Below, piece after piece: positions 1 to 9,011 of a stretch of 38,001 bases of DNA. The stretch is from Micrococcales bacterium (lineage in GTDB: Bacteria; Actinomycetota; Actinomycetes; Actinomycetales; Microbacteriaceae). The stretch spans positions 1 to 38,001 of the forward strand of contig CANGIU010000013.1 of assembly GCA_947454255.1 (NCBI GenBank), in the 5' to 3' direction. Position numbers and translations under genes: made by a program. Numbering within the stretch: the stretch's first letter is position 1; each line of letters starts with the position of its first letter. The notes beneath the pieces were generated by a model. That model ran no database searches and was not told the origin of the DNA. It worked only from the letters and a program-made list of their open reading frames with translations.

Positions 1-3000
1 CAGCAACGCAAGCGCTGCCAAAGATCTTTCACCACCGGAAAGCAAACTCAATCTTTCAATACGCTTACCGACAGGCTTGACGTTAACTTCAATTCCAGTT
101 GTCAACATGTTGTCATGGTTGGTGAGGTAGATAGAGCCAGTTCCACCTGGGAATAGTACTGGGAACACTTCTTCAAATGCGCGCTTGGTATCCTCGAAAG
201 CTTCTTCGAAGATGGTCTGCATCTTTTCATCAAGTTCAGCAATGATCTGAATTAGGTCTTTACGAGTCTTAGTCAGGTCTTCTAGCTGTTCAGTTAGGAA
301 CTTGTGTCTTTGTTCTAGGGCAGCAAACTCTTCTAGCGCGAGTGGGTTCACTCTTCCTAAACGATCAAGAACTCTTTCAGCTTCATGCAATCTCTTCTGC
401 TGTTCGCTTCTGACAAAAGGAACGGCATTCTCTGGATTCTCTGTATCTGGAATCAACTGATTAGGACCATACTCAGTTACCAAAACCTGCTGGTCCAGAC
501 CCAACTCATCGGTTGCCTTCGCAACTAGATTGGCTAGGTTCAAACGCTTCTCATGGTTTGAGAGCTCAATGTCGTGAACTGTTTGAGTCAGTGAAGAAAG
601 CCTGTTCTGAATTGTTGCGGTTTCACCTCTTAAACGAACTAACTCTTCATTCTGATTTCTGCGCTTGCTTTCAAGATCATGCAACTGCAATTTTGCTTGC
701 TGTGAGGATGATTCAAGTGAGGAAAGGACATGAGGAAGAAGCTCTAAGGTGTGTTGTGCAGAGCGAAGTTGTTTGGCCTGAATAAGCGCTGCTGCCTTTG
801 ATTTCTCAATAGCATCCAGCGCTTCACCAATTTGTGAACGGAGCAGGGTCGCACGATCGGTTTCAACTCTTAGACGCTCGGCTGCTGCTCCTAATTCAAC
901 TCGAACATCAAGTTCACGCTGACGAGAAAGATCGACGGAAAGCACAAACTCTTCACGAGCTGATAGGTCTAGATTCGGTCTTTCTTGGCTAGCAAAGCCT
1001 GCAAGTGCACTCTTCGCAGTTGCAACAGAACCTTCCGCTGCAGCTATGACTTCTCTTGCAGTTTCAGCAACCCTAGAAAGTCTTGAACGCTCGGCATCAA
1101 GAGCCTCAACTTGGACTCTGAGGCGCCCTAGTTTTTCAGCATTAGAGGCAATCTCAACATCGTGCTTCTTTAGTTCTGCAAGCGATCTGGCCGCTTGTTC
1201 TTTCGCAGTTGTCTCATTGGCCCGAGCTGCACTTAGATCAGCTCGAATACTTTCGATCTCAGCGTTAACCGCCGCAAGTCTTTCTTCCGCAGTGTCTCGT
1301 TCTGCCACTAGCTCAACCTTTGAAGGCTCTTTACCCGAACCTCCGCGAATGATGCTTTCGGTGAGTAAGTCACCTTCTTTAGTTATAACTACCAACTGCA
1401 ATGATTTTGGTTCAGCAAGGTAAAGGGCCTTGGCTGCTTTTAGATCATCAACGATTACGACATTAACCAGATTGGCCAAGATACCAGCAGGAGCTGAGAC
1501 AACCTCAACAGCGCTTCTAGCACCTGCAATATTTGGAAGGTTCTGTGGCTTTACAGTGCTCTCTATATCGGCAATCACCAACTCGACACGGCCACCGTTA
1601 TTGCTCTTTAGGTGATCAACAGCAAGCAATGCCTCATCTCTAGAGTCAGCAACAATTGCATCAGCTAAAGTTCCTAACGCTGCCGCAATCGCAGCTTCAA
1701 AACCTGGATCTATTTTGATGTGAGATGCAACAAGCCCTCGAATACCTCGAAGACCTGCAGAAGTTAGAACGGTGGTTCCGTCCTTCTGTTCAAGCATTAG
1801 GTTTAGCGCACTGCGCTTAGCACTCAAGCCATCGCGTTCACGCTCCGATTGGTGCAGTGCATCTCTAAGCGATTCAATTTTTGCGCCAACTTCGGTGACA
1901 ACCTTTGTTGCGGACTCTAAGTTCTGTTCAAAAGTATTTTCAACTGGCTGCGAACTATTTAGTTCTGTTTCAAGTGCCTCGTATTTTGCAACTGCGTCAG
2001 CATGTCTTGAATTAGCCTCGGTAAGGGCTTCCTCGTGACGAGCTAGCTCTTCCTGAACTGAAGCAAGTCTTGATTCAGCAAGCGTGACCTCAGAAGTTAA
2101 GCGATTCAGTTCATTGTCAAAGGCAGTTATTTCTGCGTTACGAAGTGCAGCCTGGTTATCAAATGCCTCTAGTGCACTTCTTGCTTCATCTCTGCTGGTT
2201 TCTGAATCACGTAGAGCGCCACGAAGAGTTTCAACAGCAACTGTCAACTCCACTACTGAACTATCAGCCGCATTTGCTTCTGCTTCAATGGCGGCGGGAT
2301 CAACCTGTGAACCAGTTAGCTCAGCTTGGGAGCCAAGCAATGCAACCTTTTGGTTGGCAATTGCCAACATGCCTCTAAATCTTTCAGTAATGGTGTCAAA
2401 TTCAAATGCAAGCGATCTTGCTTGTTCAACTTCTGGTGACATCTGCTGAGTTTCAAGTTCAGTGAGCCTGCCTGAGTTCTCATCCAACTGCTGCTGCAAA
2501 ATGTTTCGTTCTGCTTTTCGATCAGATTCTGATTGTGAAGTTTCATCTAGGCCACGAAGTAAATCAACAACATCGGCAGCCATAAGTCTTGCTTTCGCAT
2601 CTCTAACCACAGATGCAATTCCCTGTGCCTGTCTTGCTGTTTCTGCCTGTTGACTTAATGGTTTTAACTGACGTCTAACTTCACCGGCTAGATCATTCAA
2701 CCTAGTTAGGTTAGTTTGCATAGCCTCGAGCTTGCGTTCTGTCTTTTCTTTTCTGCGACGGTGCTTCAAGATACCGGCAGCTTCTTCTATGTATCCACGA
2801 CGTTCTTCAGGAGTTGCTCGCAAAATACCATCGAGCATTCCTTGACCGACGATTACGTGCATCTCTCGACCAAGACCTGTATCGCTTAGAAGTTCTTGAA
2901 CATCAAGAAGTCGACAAGGCTCACCGTTAATCGCATATTCTGACCCACCGTTTCTAAACAGTGTTCTAGAGATAGTTACTTCGGTGTAATCGATTGGAAG

Positions 3001-3270
3001 TGCACCATCAGTGTTATCAATGGTGAGCGAAACTTCAGCTCTACCTAGTGGACCTTTGGTAGCGGTTCCAGCGAAGATGACGTCTTCCATCTTTCCACCG
3101 CGAAGAGTCTTCGCTCCCTGCTCACCCATAACCCAGGCAAGCGCATCAACGACGTTTGATTTACCAGATCCGTTAGGGCCGACGACAGCGGTGACGCCCT
3201 TTTCTAGGATAAAAGTCGTAGGGTTGGCGAACGACTTAAAGCCCTTGAGGGTAAGGCTTTTGAGATGCAA
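1..3270 (-). CDS. smc: Chromosome segregation ATPase SMC (3' end cut by window edge)
   Basis: SMC forms the ATP-driven coiled-coil dimer that condenses and segregates chromosomes together with ScpA and ScpB. About 1090 codons are visible. The N-terminus reads HLKSLTLKGFKSFA followed by the Walker A motif GPNGSGKSN; long charged coiled coils follow, interrupted by a hinge around residues 510-640 (GFEAAIAAALGTLADAIVADS region). The C-terminal head begins with the ABC signature LLSGGERSLAALAL at bases 1-40. Walker B and the last tens of residues lie off the left edge. No ATG is available: an in-frame TGA lies four codons before the TTG at 3268-3270, so TTG is the likely start. The gene is the last visible member of the recG-to-smc cluster, 98 bp after mutM. 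Numerous plus-strand frames across it are antisense shadows. Confidence 0.97.
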   Translation of the reverse strand, partial: MHLKSLTLKGFKSFANPTTFILEKGVTAVVGPNGSGKSNVVDALAWVMGEQGAKTLRGGKMEDVIFAGTATKGPLGRAEVSLTIDNTDGALPIDYTEVTISRTLFRNGGSEYAINGEPCRLLDVQELLSDTGLGREMHVIVGQGMLDGILRATPEERRGYIEEAAGILKHRRRKEKTERKLEAMQTNLTRLNDLAGEVRRQLKPLSQQAETARQAQGIASVVRDAKARLMAADVVDLLRGLDETSQSESDRKAERNILQQQLDENSGRLTELETQQMSPEVEQARSLAFEFDTITERFRGMLAIANQKVALLGSQAELTGSQVDPAAIEAEANAADSSVVELTVAVETLRGALRDSETSRDEARSALEAFDNQAALRNAEITAFDNELNRLTSEVTLAESRLASVQEELARHEEALTEANSRHADAVAKYEALETELNSSQPVENTFEQNLESATKVVTEVGAKIESLRDALHQSERERDGLSAKRSALNLMLEQKDGTTVLTSAGLRGIRGLVASHIKIDPGFEAAIAAALGTLADAIVADSRDEALLAVDHLKSNNGGRVELVIADIESTVKPQNLPNIAGARSAVEVVSAPAGILANLVNVVIVDDLKAAKALYLAEPKSLQLVVITKEGDLLTESIIRGGSGKEPSKVELVAERDTAEERLAAVNAEIESIRADLSAARANETTAKEQAARSLAELKKHDVEIASNAEKLGRLRVQVEALDAERSRLSRVAETAREVIAAAEGSVATAKSALAGFASQERPNLDLSAREEFVLSVDLSRQRELDVRVELGAAAERLRVETDRATLLRSQIGEALDAIEKSKAAALIQAKQLRSAQHTLELLPHVLSSLESSSQQAKLQLHDLESKRRNQNEELVRLRGETATIQNRLSSLTQTVHDIELSNHEKRLNLANLVAKATDELGLDQQVLVTEYGPNQLIPDTENPENAVPFVRSEQQKRLHEAERVLDRLGRVNPLALEEFAALEQRHKFLTEQLEDLTKTRKDLIQIIAELDEKMQTIFEEAFEDTKRAFEEVFPVLFPGGTGSIYLTNHDNMLTTGIEVNVKPVGKRIERLSLLSGGERSLAALALL

Positions 3271-3368
3271 GTCAGGTCGCTTTCAATAGGGTTTTACCGA
3301 ATCAAATCGGTTCTAGACAAAATTACCTTAAATCCAGCCCTTACTTTGGCTATAACTCGGTATTGAGG

Positions 3369-4301
3369 CTAAGAAGCCTTTAGTTTCTGGCATTTTGGGC
3401 AAAAGTGTGACCCTCGGTTCATCCAGTTATCCCGCTGGATGGCCCTTCCGCAGCGCTTGCAAGGCAGTCCGGTAAGTCCATAGGCATTCAGGCTGATACT
3501 GAAATAACCTGATTCGCCATTGATGTTCTTGTATTGCTCATCAAAGCTGGTGCCACCGGCAATGACAGCATTTGCTAGCACTTGCTTCACATGGGTCAAG
3601 AGTTCCTTGGCCTTAGCTTTGGGCAGGCTATTTGCAGGCTGGTCGTAGTGAATCTTGGCCAGCCAAAGACTCTCATCGGCATAGATGTTACCTATCCCAC
3701 TAAGCACACCCTGATCTAGGAGAACTCTCTTGATACCAGAGTTTTTCTTTTTGAAAAGTTTCAGGACAGCTTCTTCATCAAAAGCAAGATCTAATGGATC
3801 CCTTGAAATGTGAGCAACCTGGTTAGGAATTTGATTTTGCCAAGAAGAACTCATCACGCTTTCCCCAGAAAAGCCGCCCGGATTACCGTCCACGGTATCT
3901 TCCATTACATCAATGGCCAGCGAACCAAAGATTCTTTGGTCAACAAAACGCATTTGATACTTCATTCCATCCTGAGCTCTCAGGTGAACAATGATTCTGG
4001 TCAGTGGGTCATCTTCGTAGTCTGGAGTTCTAACGAGAATCTGACCTGACATACCGAGGTGACCGATGAGAGCTAGTTGCGCCTCATTCTTTTTTTGGTT
4101 AAGCGGAAGCCAAAGAAACTTACCTCTGCGAACGGCTGCTTGGATTGTTCTTCCGGTCAGGGTTTCAACAAAGTCCCCCACGTTAGCTGGATGTCTGCGC
4201 AGACTTCTTGCATCAAGGATTTCCACCTTGGTGACTTTTGCCCCCGTAACAGTTGCTTCAAGTCCTGCACGGACAGTTTCAACCTCAGGTAGTTCGGGCA
4301 T
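3369..4301 (-). CDS. mutM: Formamidopyrimidine-DNA glycosylase (MutM/Fpg)
   Basis: Bifunctional base-excision repair enzyme that removes 8-oxoguanine and formamidopyrimidines and nicks the abasic site. The N-terminus MPELPEVETVRAGLE gives the catalytic Pro2 and Glu3 after Met removal; the conserved Lys (RRGKFLW) is at residue 61. The helix-two-turn-helix segment (GIGNIYADE) is present, and a C-terminal zinc finger uses Cys281, Cys284, Cys301 and Cys304 (CKRCG...CPKCQ). At 310 residues it is slightly longer than typical because of an insert near residues 140-155 (a Gly/Ser-rich stretch). It starts 2 bp after the rnc stop and is surely cotranscribed with rnc, as in other Actinobacteria. Confidence 0.96.
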   Translation of the reverse strand: MPELPEVETVRAGLEATVTGAKVTKVEILDARSLRRHPANVGDFVETLTGRTIQAAVRRGKFLWLPLNQKKNEAQLALIGHLGMSGQILVRTPDYEDDPLTRIIVHLRAQDGMKYQMRFVDQRIFGSLAIDVMEDTVDGNPGGFSGESVMSSSWQNQIPNQVAHISRDPLDLAFDEEAVLKLFKKKNSGIKRVLLDQGVLSGIGNIYADESLWLAKIHYDQPANSLPKAKAKELLTHVKQVLANAVIAGGTSFDEQYKNINGESGYFSISLNAYGLTGLPCKRCGRAIQRDNWMNRGSHFCPKCQKLKAS

Positions 4302-4303
4302 GA

Positions 4304-4978
4304 TTAGCCTCTTAGAGCTTTGAGCGCCGCAATCGCAGCTTCTGCTTCTGCAGCTTTACGAGATCTACCAGTGCCAGATGCAATTGTTTCGGAATCAACA
4401 ACAACTGCAGCAAAAAAGGTTCTATCGTGGTCAGGACCCTCATGTGTCACTTCAAACACCGCGTCACCACGGTTAGTGCTTTTTAGTAGTTCAAGAAGAA
4501 CGGTGCGCGGTTCACTTGTTTCAAGTAGTTCATCTGCAGAATCTATTAATGGAATAACGAATTTGTCGATGATAGTTTTAGCCGCTTCCAAACCTGAAGA
4601 GATATATGCTGCACCAATTAGCGCCTCTAGGCTGTCGGCAAGAATGTTTGGTTTATCTTTTCCACCCGAAGCAAGCTCGCCTTTACCAAGTAATAGGTAT
4701 TCACCAAGACCAATGTTGACCGCTGCAATCGCTAGTGTCTTTGCCGAAACAGCAGCGTTGCGAATTCGACTAAGCGATCCTTCGTCAAGAGTCGGATTAG
4801 CAAGATAAATGTGGCCTGTAACAACGAAACCCAACACTGAATCTCCTAGAAACTCCAGGCGTTCATTGTCAGGTTTTTTGCCATTTTCATATGCAAATGA
4901 AGAATGACTTAGCGCTAATTCAAGTTGCGCTGAATCAATGCTTATGCCAAGCGTTTTAATGAGCGAGGCGTAGGTCAA
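4304..4978 (-). CDS. rnc: Ribonuclease III
   Basis: Double-strand-specific endoribonuclease for rRNA and mRNA processing. The family signature NERLEFLGDSVLG is at residues 38-50 with metal ligands Glu42 and Asp46; the second acidic pair, Asp115 and Glu118, lies in LADSLEALIGAAY. The C-terminal third (from about residue 155) is a double-stranded RNA-binding domain ending in the Ala/Lys-rich helix SRKAAEAEAAIAALKALRG. The 224-residue length is normal. It lies between rpmF and mutM on the same strand with short gaps, consistent with one operon. Confidence 0.97.
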   Translation of the reverse strand: MTYASLIKTLGISIDSAQLELALSHSSFAYENGKKPDNERLEFLGDSVLGFVVTGHIYLANPTLDEGSLSRIRNAAVSAKTLAIAAVNIGLGEYLLLGKGELASGGKDKPNILADSLEALIGAAYISSGLEAAKTIIDKFVIPLIDSADELLETSEPRTVLLELLKSTNRGDAVFEVTHEGPDHDRTFFAAVVVDSETIASGTGRSRKAAEAEAAIAALKALRG

Positions 4979-4995
4979 GATGATGAGCCTAGGAT

Positions 4996-5199
4996 TTAGG
5001 CGTCTGCTACCTTGCGGCCCTTGTATTCGTAGAACTGAACGTCACCGTTCGAGTCTTCTACGGCACGAGCGCGGTGAGGCAAACTGTAAACGGTCTTACC
5101 GTTTTCAATGGTCTTAACTAGCTGAGTGTTGTTAGCAACCCATGCCGAGCGACGGTGGCGGGTATTTGATCTCGACAGGCGTCTTTTAGGTACTGGCAT
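4996..5199 (-). CDS. rpmF: 50S ribosomal protein L32
   Basis: Small ribosomal protein of the large subunit. The start MPVPKRRLSRSNTRHRRS is diagnostic, so the ATG at 5197-5199 is chosen over an upstream in-frame ATG at 5241. It overlaps the yceD stop by one base (TAATG), implying translational coupling. The 67 residues contain no cysteine, so this is the zinc-independent form rather than the Cys4 zinc-ribbon form. Its place after yceD is conserved across bacteria. Confidence 0.97.
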   Translation of the reverse strand: MPVPKRRLSRSNTRHRRSAWVANNTQLVKTIENGKTVYSLPHRARAVEDSNGDVQFYEYKGRKVADA

Positions 5200-5711
5200 T
5201 AGTCTTCTCTTTCTTGTGCAAGCTTTTCTAGTGCACTCCACCTCGAGTCAATCGGGGCTTCGTGTTCGTGATTCGGGTTTTCGTTCATCTTCACTCCACA
5301 CTCCGGGCACAAACCTAAACAGTCTGCACTACAAATTGGGGTGAACGGAAGATTTAGAACCACCGAGTCAACGATGACCTGTTCCAAGTCGATTTGCTCA
5401 TCTTGGATGACAAAGTCATCTTCTACCTCTAAAGAATAGGCGAAAAGTTCCTGAATATCTACCTGAATCGGCACACTCATTGGCTCTAAACACCTTGAGC
5501 AGTCAGCTTGAGCCTTAGTTTTCAACCCTCCAGAGACATAAATCCCCTCGTGGACGCTCTCCAGGCGAAGAAACAGTTCGACTTTTCCACCCTTTGGAAC
5601 AGCTGCTAAACCTGCGCCTAGGGCCTCAGGAAGCTCGACATCGGTGTCTAATTCCCGCATCTGACCTGGTTTATGCATCAGATCATGGACTTGAATCTTA
5701 AAATCGCTCAT
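5199..5711 (-). CDS. yceD: YceD/DUF177 family protein (23S rRNA accumulation protein)
   Basis: Member of the DUF177 family that almost always precedes rpmF; the E. coli homologue affects 23S rRNA accumulation. Two cysteine clusters are visible: CSRCLEP near residue 75 and CSADCLGLCPECG near residue 135, followed by the acidic tail ending in DSRWSALEKLAQERED. The length of 170 residues is typical for Actinobacteria. Its ATG overlaps the coaD stop by one base and its stop overlaps the rpmF start by one base, so coaD-yceD-rpmF are translationally chained. Confidence 0.9.
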   Translation of the reverse strand: MSDFKIQVHDLMHKPGQMRELDTDVELPEALGAGLAAVPKGGKVELFLRLESVHEGIYVSGGLKTKAQADCSRCLEPMSVPIQVDIQELFAYSLEVEDDFVIQDEQIDLEQVIVDSVVLNLPFTPICSADCLGLCPECGVKMNENPNHEHEAPIDSRWSALEKLAQERED

Positions 5712-6181
5712 TAGTTCTTCAATGCCTTTGCAACTAGTTCTGGAACATATTTACTGATGTCTCCACCAAGGTCTGCAACCTGCTTTACCAAAGAGGAAGA
5801 AATGAAGCCGTGAGCAGGATCTGCCGGCAGGAATACGGTTTCAATCCCAGAGAGGTCTCGGTTTACCTGGGCCATCGGCAACTCATAGTCAAGGTCAACA
5901 TTGGTTCTTACGCCTTTGACTAGAGCATGAGCAGATATACCTCTGCAGTAATCAACCAAAAGACCACTCGCTAATGAGTCAACAATGAAGTTTCCTGGCA
6001 CATCTGCCAATACGGCCTTCACAAGTTCGACGCGCTTTTCTAAAGAAAGCTTTGGATTCTTGGCAGGATTATGAACTACAAGCACATGAACCGTTTCAAA
6101 TAGTTTGGCTGCGCGGGTAGCGATGTCGATGTGACCGAAGGTGATTGGGTCAAAAGATCCTGGGTAAACGGCTATGGCCAT
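5711..6181 (-). CDS. coaD: Phosphopantetheine adenylyltransferase
   Basis: Penultimate enzyme of coenzyme A synthesis; joins 4'-phosphopantetheine and ATP to dephospho-CoA plus pyrophosphate. The nucleotidyltransferase motif PGSFDPITFGH is at residues 7-17 (Thr14 and His17 of the TxGH motif), and the distal ISSSLVK motif is at about residue 126. The 156-residue length is standard. It follows recG by 17 bp and overlaps yceD by one base. Confidence 0.97.
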   Translation of the reverse strand: MAIAVYPGSFDPITFGHIDIATRAAKLFETVHVLVVHNPAKNPKLSLEKRVELVKAVLADVPGNFIVDSLASGLLVDYCRGISAHALVKGVRTNVDLDYELPMAQVNRDLSGIETVFLPADPAHGFISSSLVKQVADLGGDISKYVPELVAKALKN

Positions 6182-6198
6182 GTATTTAGGTTAGCCGA

Positions 6199-8385
6199 CT
6201 ATGCCTTGGCAAGAAAGTCCTGTCTTTGCTTATCCAGTTGAACTAGGGTTTCAGCCAGCAGAGGGTGCTTTTCCAAGGTTGGATCGGTCCTAAATATCTC
6301 TGCGACTTCAGTTCTAACCTCTTGGATGAGTGCAGAGTCTTTCAGCACTCGAAGTAACTTAAGGCTAGATTTACCGCCTGATTGGGAAGCGCCAAGAACA
6401 TCCCCCTCACGTCTTAGCTCTAGATCGATTTCACTCAATTTGAAACCATCTGTTGTTTCAGCAACAGCCTTCACACGCTCTAGAGCGAGAGATCCCTCTT
6501 CTGCACTAGTCAACATCAAACAAAGCCCAGGCAGACCACCACGCCCTACCCGACCACGCAACTGATGCAACTGTGAGACGCCAAACCGGTCTGCATCAAG
6601 AATCACCATTGTTGTTGCATTTGGAACATCAACTCCAACTTCAATAACTGTGGTGGAGACCAAAACATCAATTTCTTTGTTTGTGAATCTTGCCATCACA
6701 TCGGATTTCTCTTCACTTGATTGCCGTCCATGTAGGACTGCGATCTTCAGGTCTTTCAACACGGGATTAAGCTTCAATGCTTCGGTGACACTCAACGCGG
6801 CTGCTAGCGGTCGCTTAGGTTTAGGCGGCGCTAGCTCTTCACCTTCAACGAACTCTTGTTCATCGGGAATACCTCCGGTGAGTAACAAGTCTGTTCCGTC
6901 ATCTGCATCATCAATTCGCGGACAAACTACAAATGCTTGTCTACCAAGCCCCACTTCCTCCGCCACTCTTTGCCAAACTCGTGCCACCAGTTGAGGCTGA
7001 TCATCAGTAATCACATACGAAGAGATCGCCTGCCTTCCCTGAGGCAACTCTGAAAGAACTGAAACATCCAAGTCACCAAAGACTGTGACTGCAAGAGTGC
7101 GAGGAATCGGAGTTGCAGTCATGGTTAGGACATGGGGTGGCTGTTTACCTTTGAGTCTCAATGCTTCACGCTGTTCAACTCCGAACCGATGTTGCTCATC
7201 AATCACAATCAGCCCTAAATCAAAGAATTCGACTTTATCTGCGATAAGAGCATGTGTACCAATAATGATTTGAGCTTTACCGGAAACCATTGCAAGCATC
7301 GCGCTTTTGCGATCTCCTGTATTGAGTTGTCCAGTAAGAAGAGTTAGACCTAATGTCTTTGATAAATCAGGACCTAAAGTTTTCTCGATTGACCTAAAGT
7401 GTTGGGCAGCTAATACTTCAGTTGGTGCTAGAAGTGCCGACTGTCCTCCGCTATCGGCAACGCTAAGCATTGCTCGGATCGCAACCAGAGTTTTACCAGA
7501 GCCAACTTCACCTTGCAGCAATCGATTCATCGGATGCCCGCTTGCTAAATCATCAGCAATTTCATTGCCCACTATTACCTGACCAGTAGTAAGTGTAAAA
7601 GGAAGAGTTTTATCAAATTTAGTTAGATAACCATTTTCTTGAGCAACTCTCACTGCGCTCTGTTGATGCTGGTTCTCTGTTCTTCGCTTTAGCAGAGTTG
7701 CCTGGAGTAAGAATGCTTCATGGAATCGCAATGTGTCTCTGGCTGCTTGCCAATCACCCATGTTTAGAGGTTGGTGGATTTTCCGTATTGCATCTTCGAG
7801 GTTAAGCAAATCGTGTTTTGCTATCAGTTCTTTTGGAACCTCGTCTTGAATCGGTTCCAAAACATCAAGGATTACCCTCACTGCTCTTTGAATGATCCAG
7901 GTGGTACAGGTACTAGAAGCTGGATAAATAGGGATAGGCAGTTCTGCCCAAGCTTTAGCAACATCATCTTCTATTTCATCACCAAAGAGTTCGTAGTCTG
8001 GGTGCGATAACTGAAGCTTGCCGTTATAGCTGCCAATCTTTCCAGCCCAGAGACCTCTTACCCCTGACTTAAGTTTTTGAGCTCGCCAAGCCTGGTTGAA
8101 GAAAGTCGCCGTTACAAACCCATGGCCATCTGTGATCTTGACTTCAAGGATTGAGCCAGCTTTGCCTTTCATACGTCTTTCATAGACATCCACCACGTCG
8201 GCGATGATGGTTACGCTCTCCCCAATTGGGATTTCACTTATTGGGGTGAGCTCTCCCCTAGAGGAATATCTCCTTGGGTAATGCTGCAATAAATCCCCTA
8301 CAGTCCTAAGCCCCAGGTTCTTAGCCAACGACTTGGCAGTCTTATCACCTAGCAGGCGATCCAGATTAGTTGTTGGCAACAGCAT
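6199..8385 (-). CDS. recG: ATP-dependent DNA helicase RecG
   Basis: Branched-DNA translocase that reverses stalled forks and processes recombination intermediates. The N-terminal wedge/OB region (about residues 50-150) is followed by helicase motif I LLQGEVGSGKT, motif II DEQH (IVIDEQHRFGVEQRE), motif III TMTATPIPRT and the C-terminal RecG-specific QLRGRVGRG segment. A short insert around residues 495-515 (DDGTDLLLTGG...EGEELAPPKP) between helicase motifs is common in actinobacterial RecG. The 728-residue length is normal. It begins the minus-strand cluster; rsmD starts 46 bp away on the other strand, so both promoters must share that gap. Confidence 0.97.
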   Translation of the reverse strand: MLLPTTNLDRLLGDKTAKSLAKNLGLRTVGDLLQHYPRRYSSRGELTPISEIPIGESVTIIADVVDVYERRMKGKAGSILEVKITDGHGFVTATFFNQAWRAQKLKSGVRGLWAGKIGSYNGKLQLSHPDYELFGDEIEDDVAKAWAELPIPIYPASSTCTTWIIQRAVRVILDVLEPIQDEVPKELIAKHDLLNLEDAIRKIHQPLNMGDWQAARDTLRFHEAFLLQATLLKRRTENQHQQSAVRVAQENGYLTKFDKTLPFTLTTGQVIVGNEIADDLASGHPMNRLLQGEVGSGKTLVAIRAMLSVADSGGQSALLAPTEVLAAQHFRSIEKTLGPDLSKTLGLTLLTGQLNTGDRKSAMLAMVSGKAQIIIGTHALIADKVEFFDLGLIVIDEQHRFGVEQREALRLKGKQPPHVLTMTATPIPRTLAVTVFGDLDVSVLSELPQGRQAISSYVITDDQPQLVARVWQRVAEEVGLGRQAFVVCPRIDDADDGTDLLLTGGIPDEQEFVEGEELAPPKPKRPLAAALSVTEALKLNPVLKDLKIAVLHGRQSSEEKSDVMARFTNKEIDVLVSTTVIEVGVDVPNATTMVILDADRFGVSQLHQLRGRVGRGGLPGLCLMLTSAEEGSLALERVKAVAETTDGFKLSEIDLELRREGDVLGASQSGGKSSLKLLRVLKDSALIQEVRTEVAEIFRTDPTLEKHPLLAETLVQLDKQRQDFLAKA

Positions 8386-8431
8386 GGTTCAATCTTCGCC
8401 GACGCCTGCGACAAGTTAGGCTAGCCACACT

Positions 8432-8998
8432 ATGACCAGAATCATTGGCGGTATCGCCGGCAGTAGAACATTAGCCTCGCCAGCTAAAGTAACCAGACCA
8501 ACTAGCGATCGTATTCGCGAAAGTATCTTTAACCGCCTAGAAGCATTGAACCTTATTGCTGGTGCAGATGTCTTAGACCTTTATGCCGGTACAGGTGCTC
8601 TAGGTTTAGAGGCAGCTTCAAGAGGATGTAAATCAGTGATGCTAGTTGAACAGCACAAGCAAGCTCTAGGTGGGATCATCACAAACCAGAGGATGATTAA
8701 GGCCGCTTTGCAAAAGGAAGATTTGGATTGTGACATTCGTGCAGAGGGTAAATCTGTTGCCAGTTACCTAACAACTTTTTCAGGCAAATTTGATTTGGTA
8801 TTTATTGATCCACCCTATGAAATTACTAACGATGAAATAACCTCTAACCTAACGGCACTTCTCCCGCATCTAAACGAGGATGCAGTAATCGTTCTAGAAC
8901 GCTCCTCTCGGACAGCTGCTGCCGATCTACCGGAAGGGCTTACCCTTACTGAGGAAAAGTCATACGGGGACACTGTGGTCTTTTGGCTGGCGAATTAA
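8432..8998 (+). CDS. rsmD: 16S rRNA (guanine(966)-N2)-methyltransferase RsmD
   Basis: SAM-dependent methyltransferase acting on G966 of 16S rRNA. The SAM site DLYAGTGALGLEAASRG (about residues 49-65) and the catalytic DPPY motif (LVFIDPPYE, about residue 125) are visible, with the N-terminal family signature TRPTSDRIRESIFNRL. In many Actinobacteria rsmD lies downstream of recG on the same strand; here it is divergent from recG. Its stop is 13 bp before the MFS gene. Confidence 0.95.
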   Translation: MTRIIGGIAGSRTLASPAKVTRPTSDRIRESIFNRLEALNLIAGADVLDLYAGTGALGLEAASRGCKSVMLVEQHKQALGGIITNQRMIKAALQKEDLDCDIRAEGKSVASYLTTFSGKFDLVFIDPPYEITNDEITSNLTALLPHLNEDAVIVLERSSRTAAADLPEGLTLTEEKSYGDTVVFWLAN

Positions 8999-9011
8999 AT
9001 AGACTGACTAG

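Noticed and set aside
513-2653. Several plus-strand open frames
   Set aside because: They lie antisense to the continuous smc coding frame and have Ser/Ala-rich shadow composition.
3297-3312. ACCGA...TCGGT stem between mutM and smc as a terminator
   Set aside because: Only 5 bp of stem and no T-run in the gene direction; smc could well be read through.
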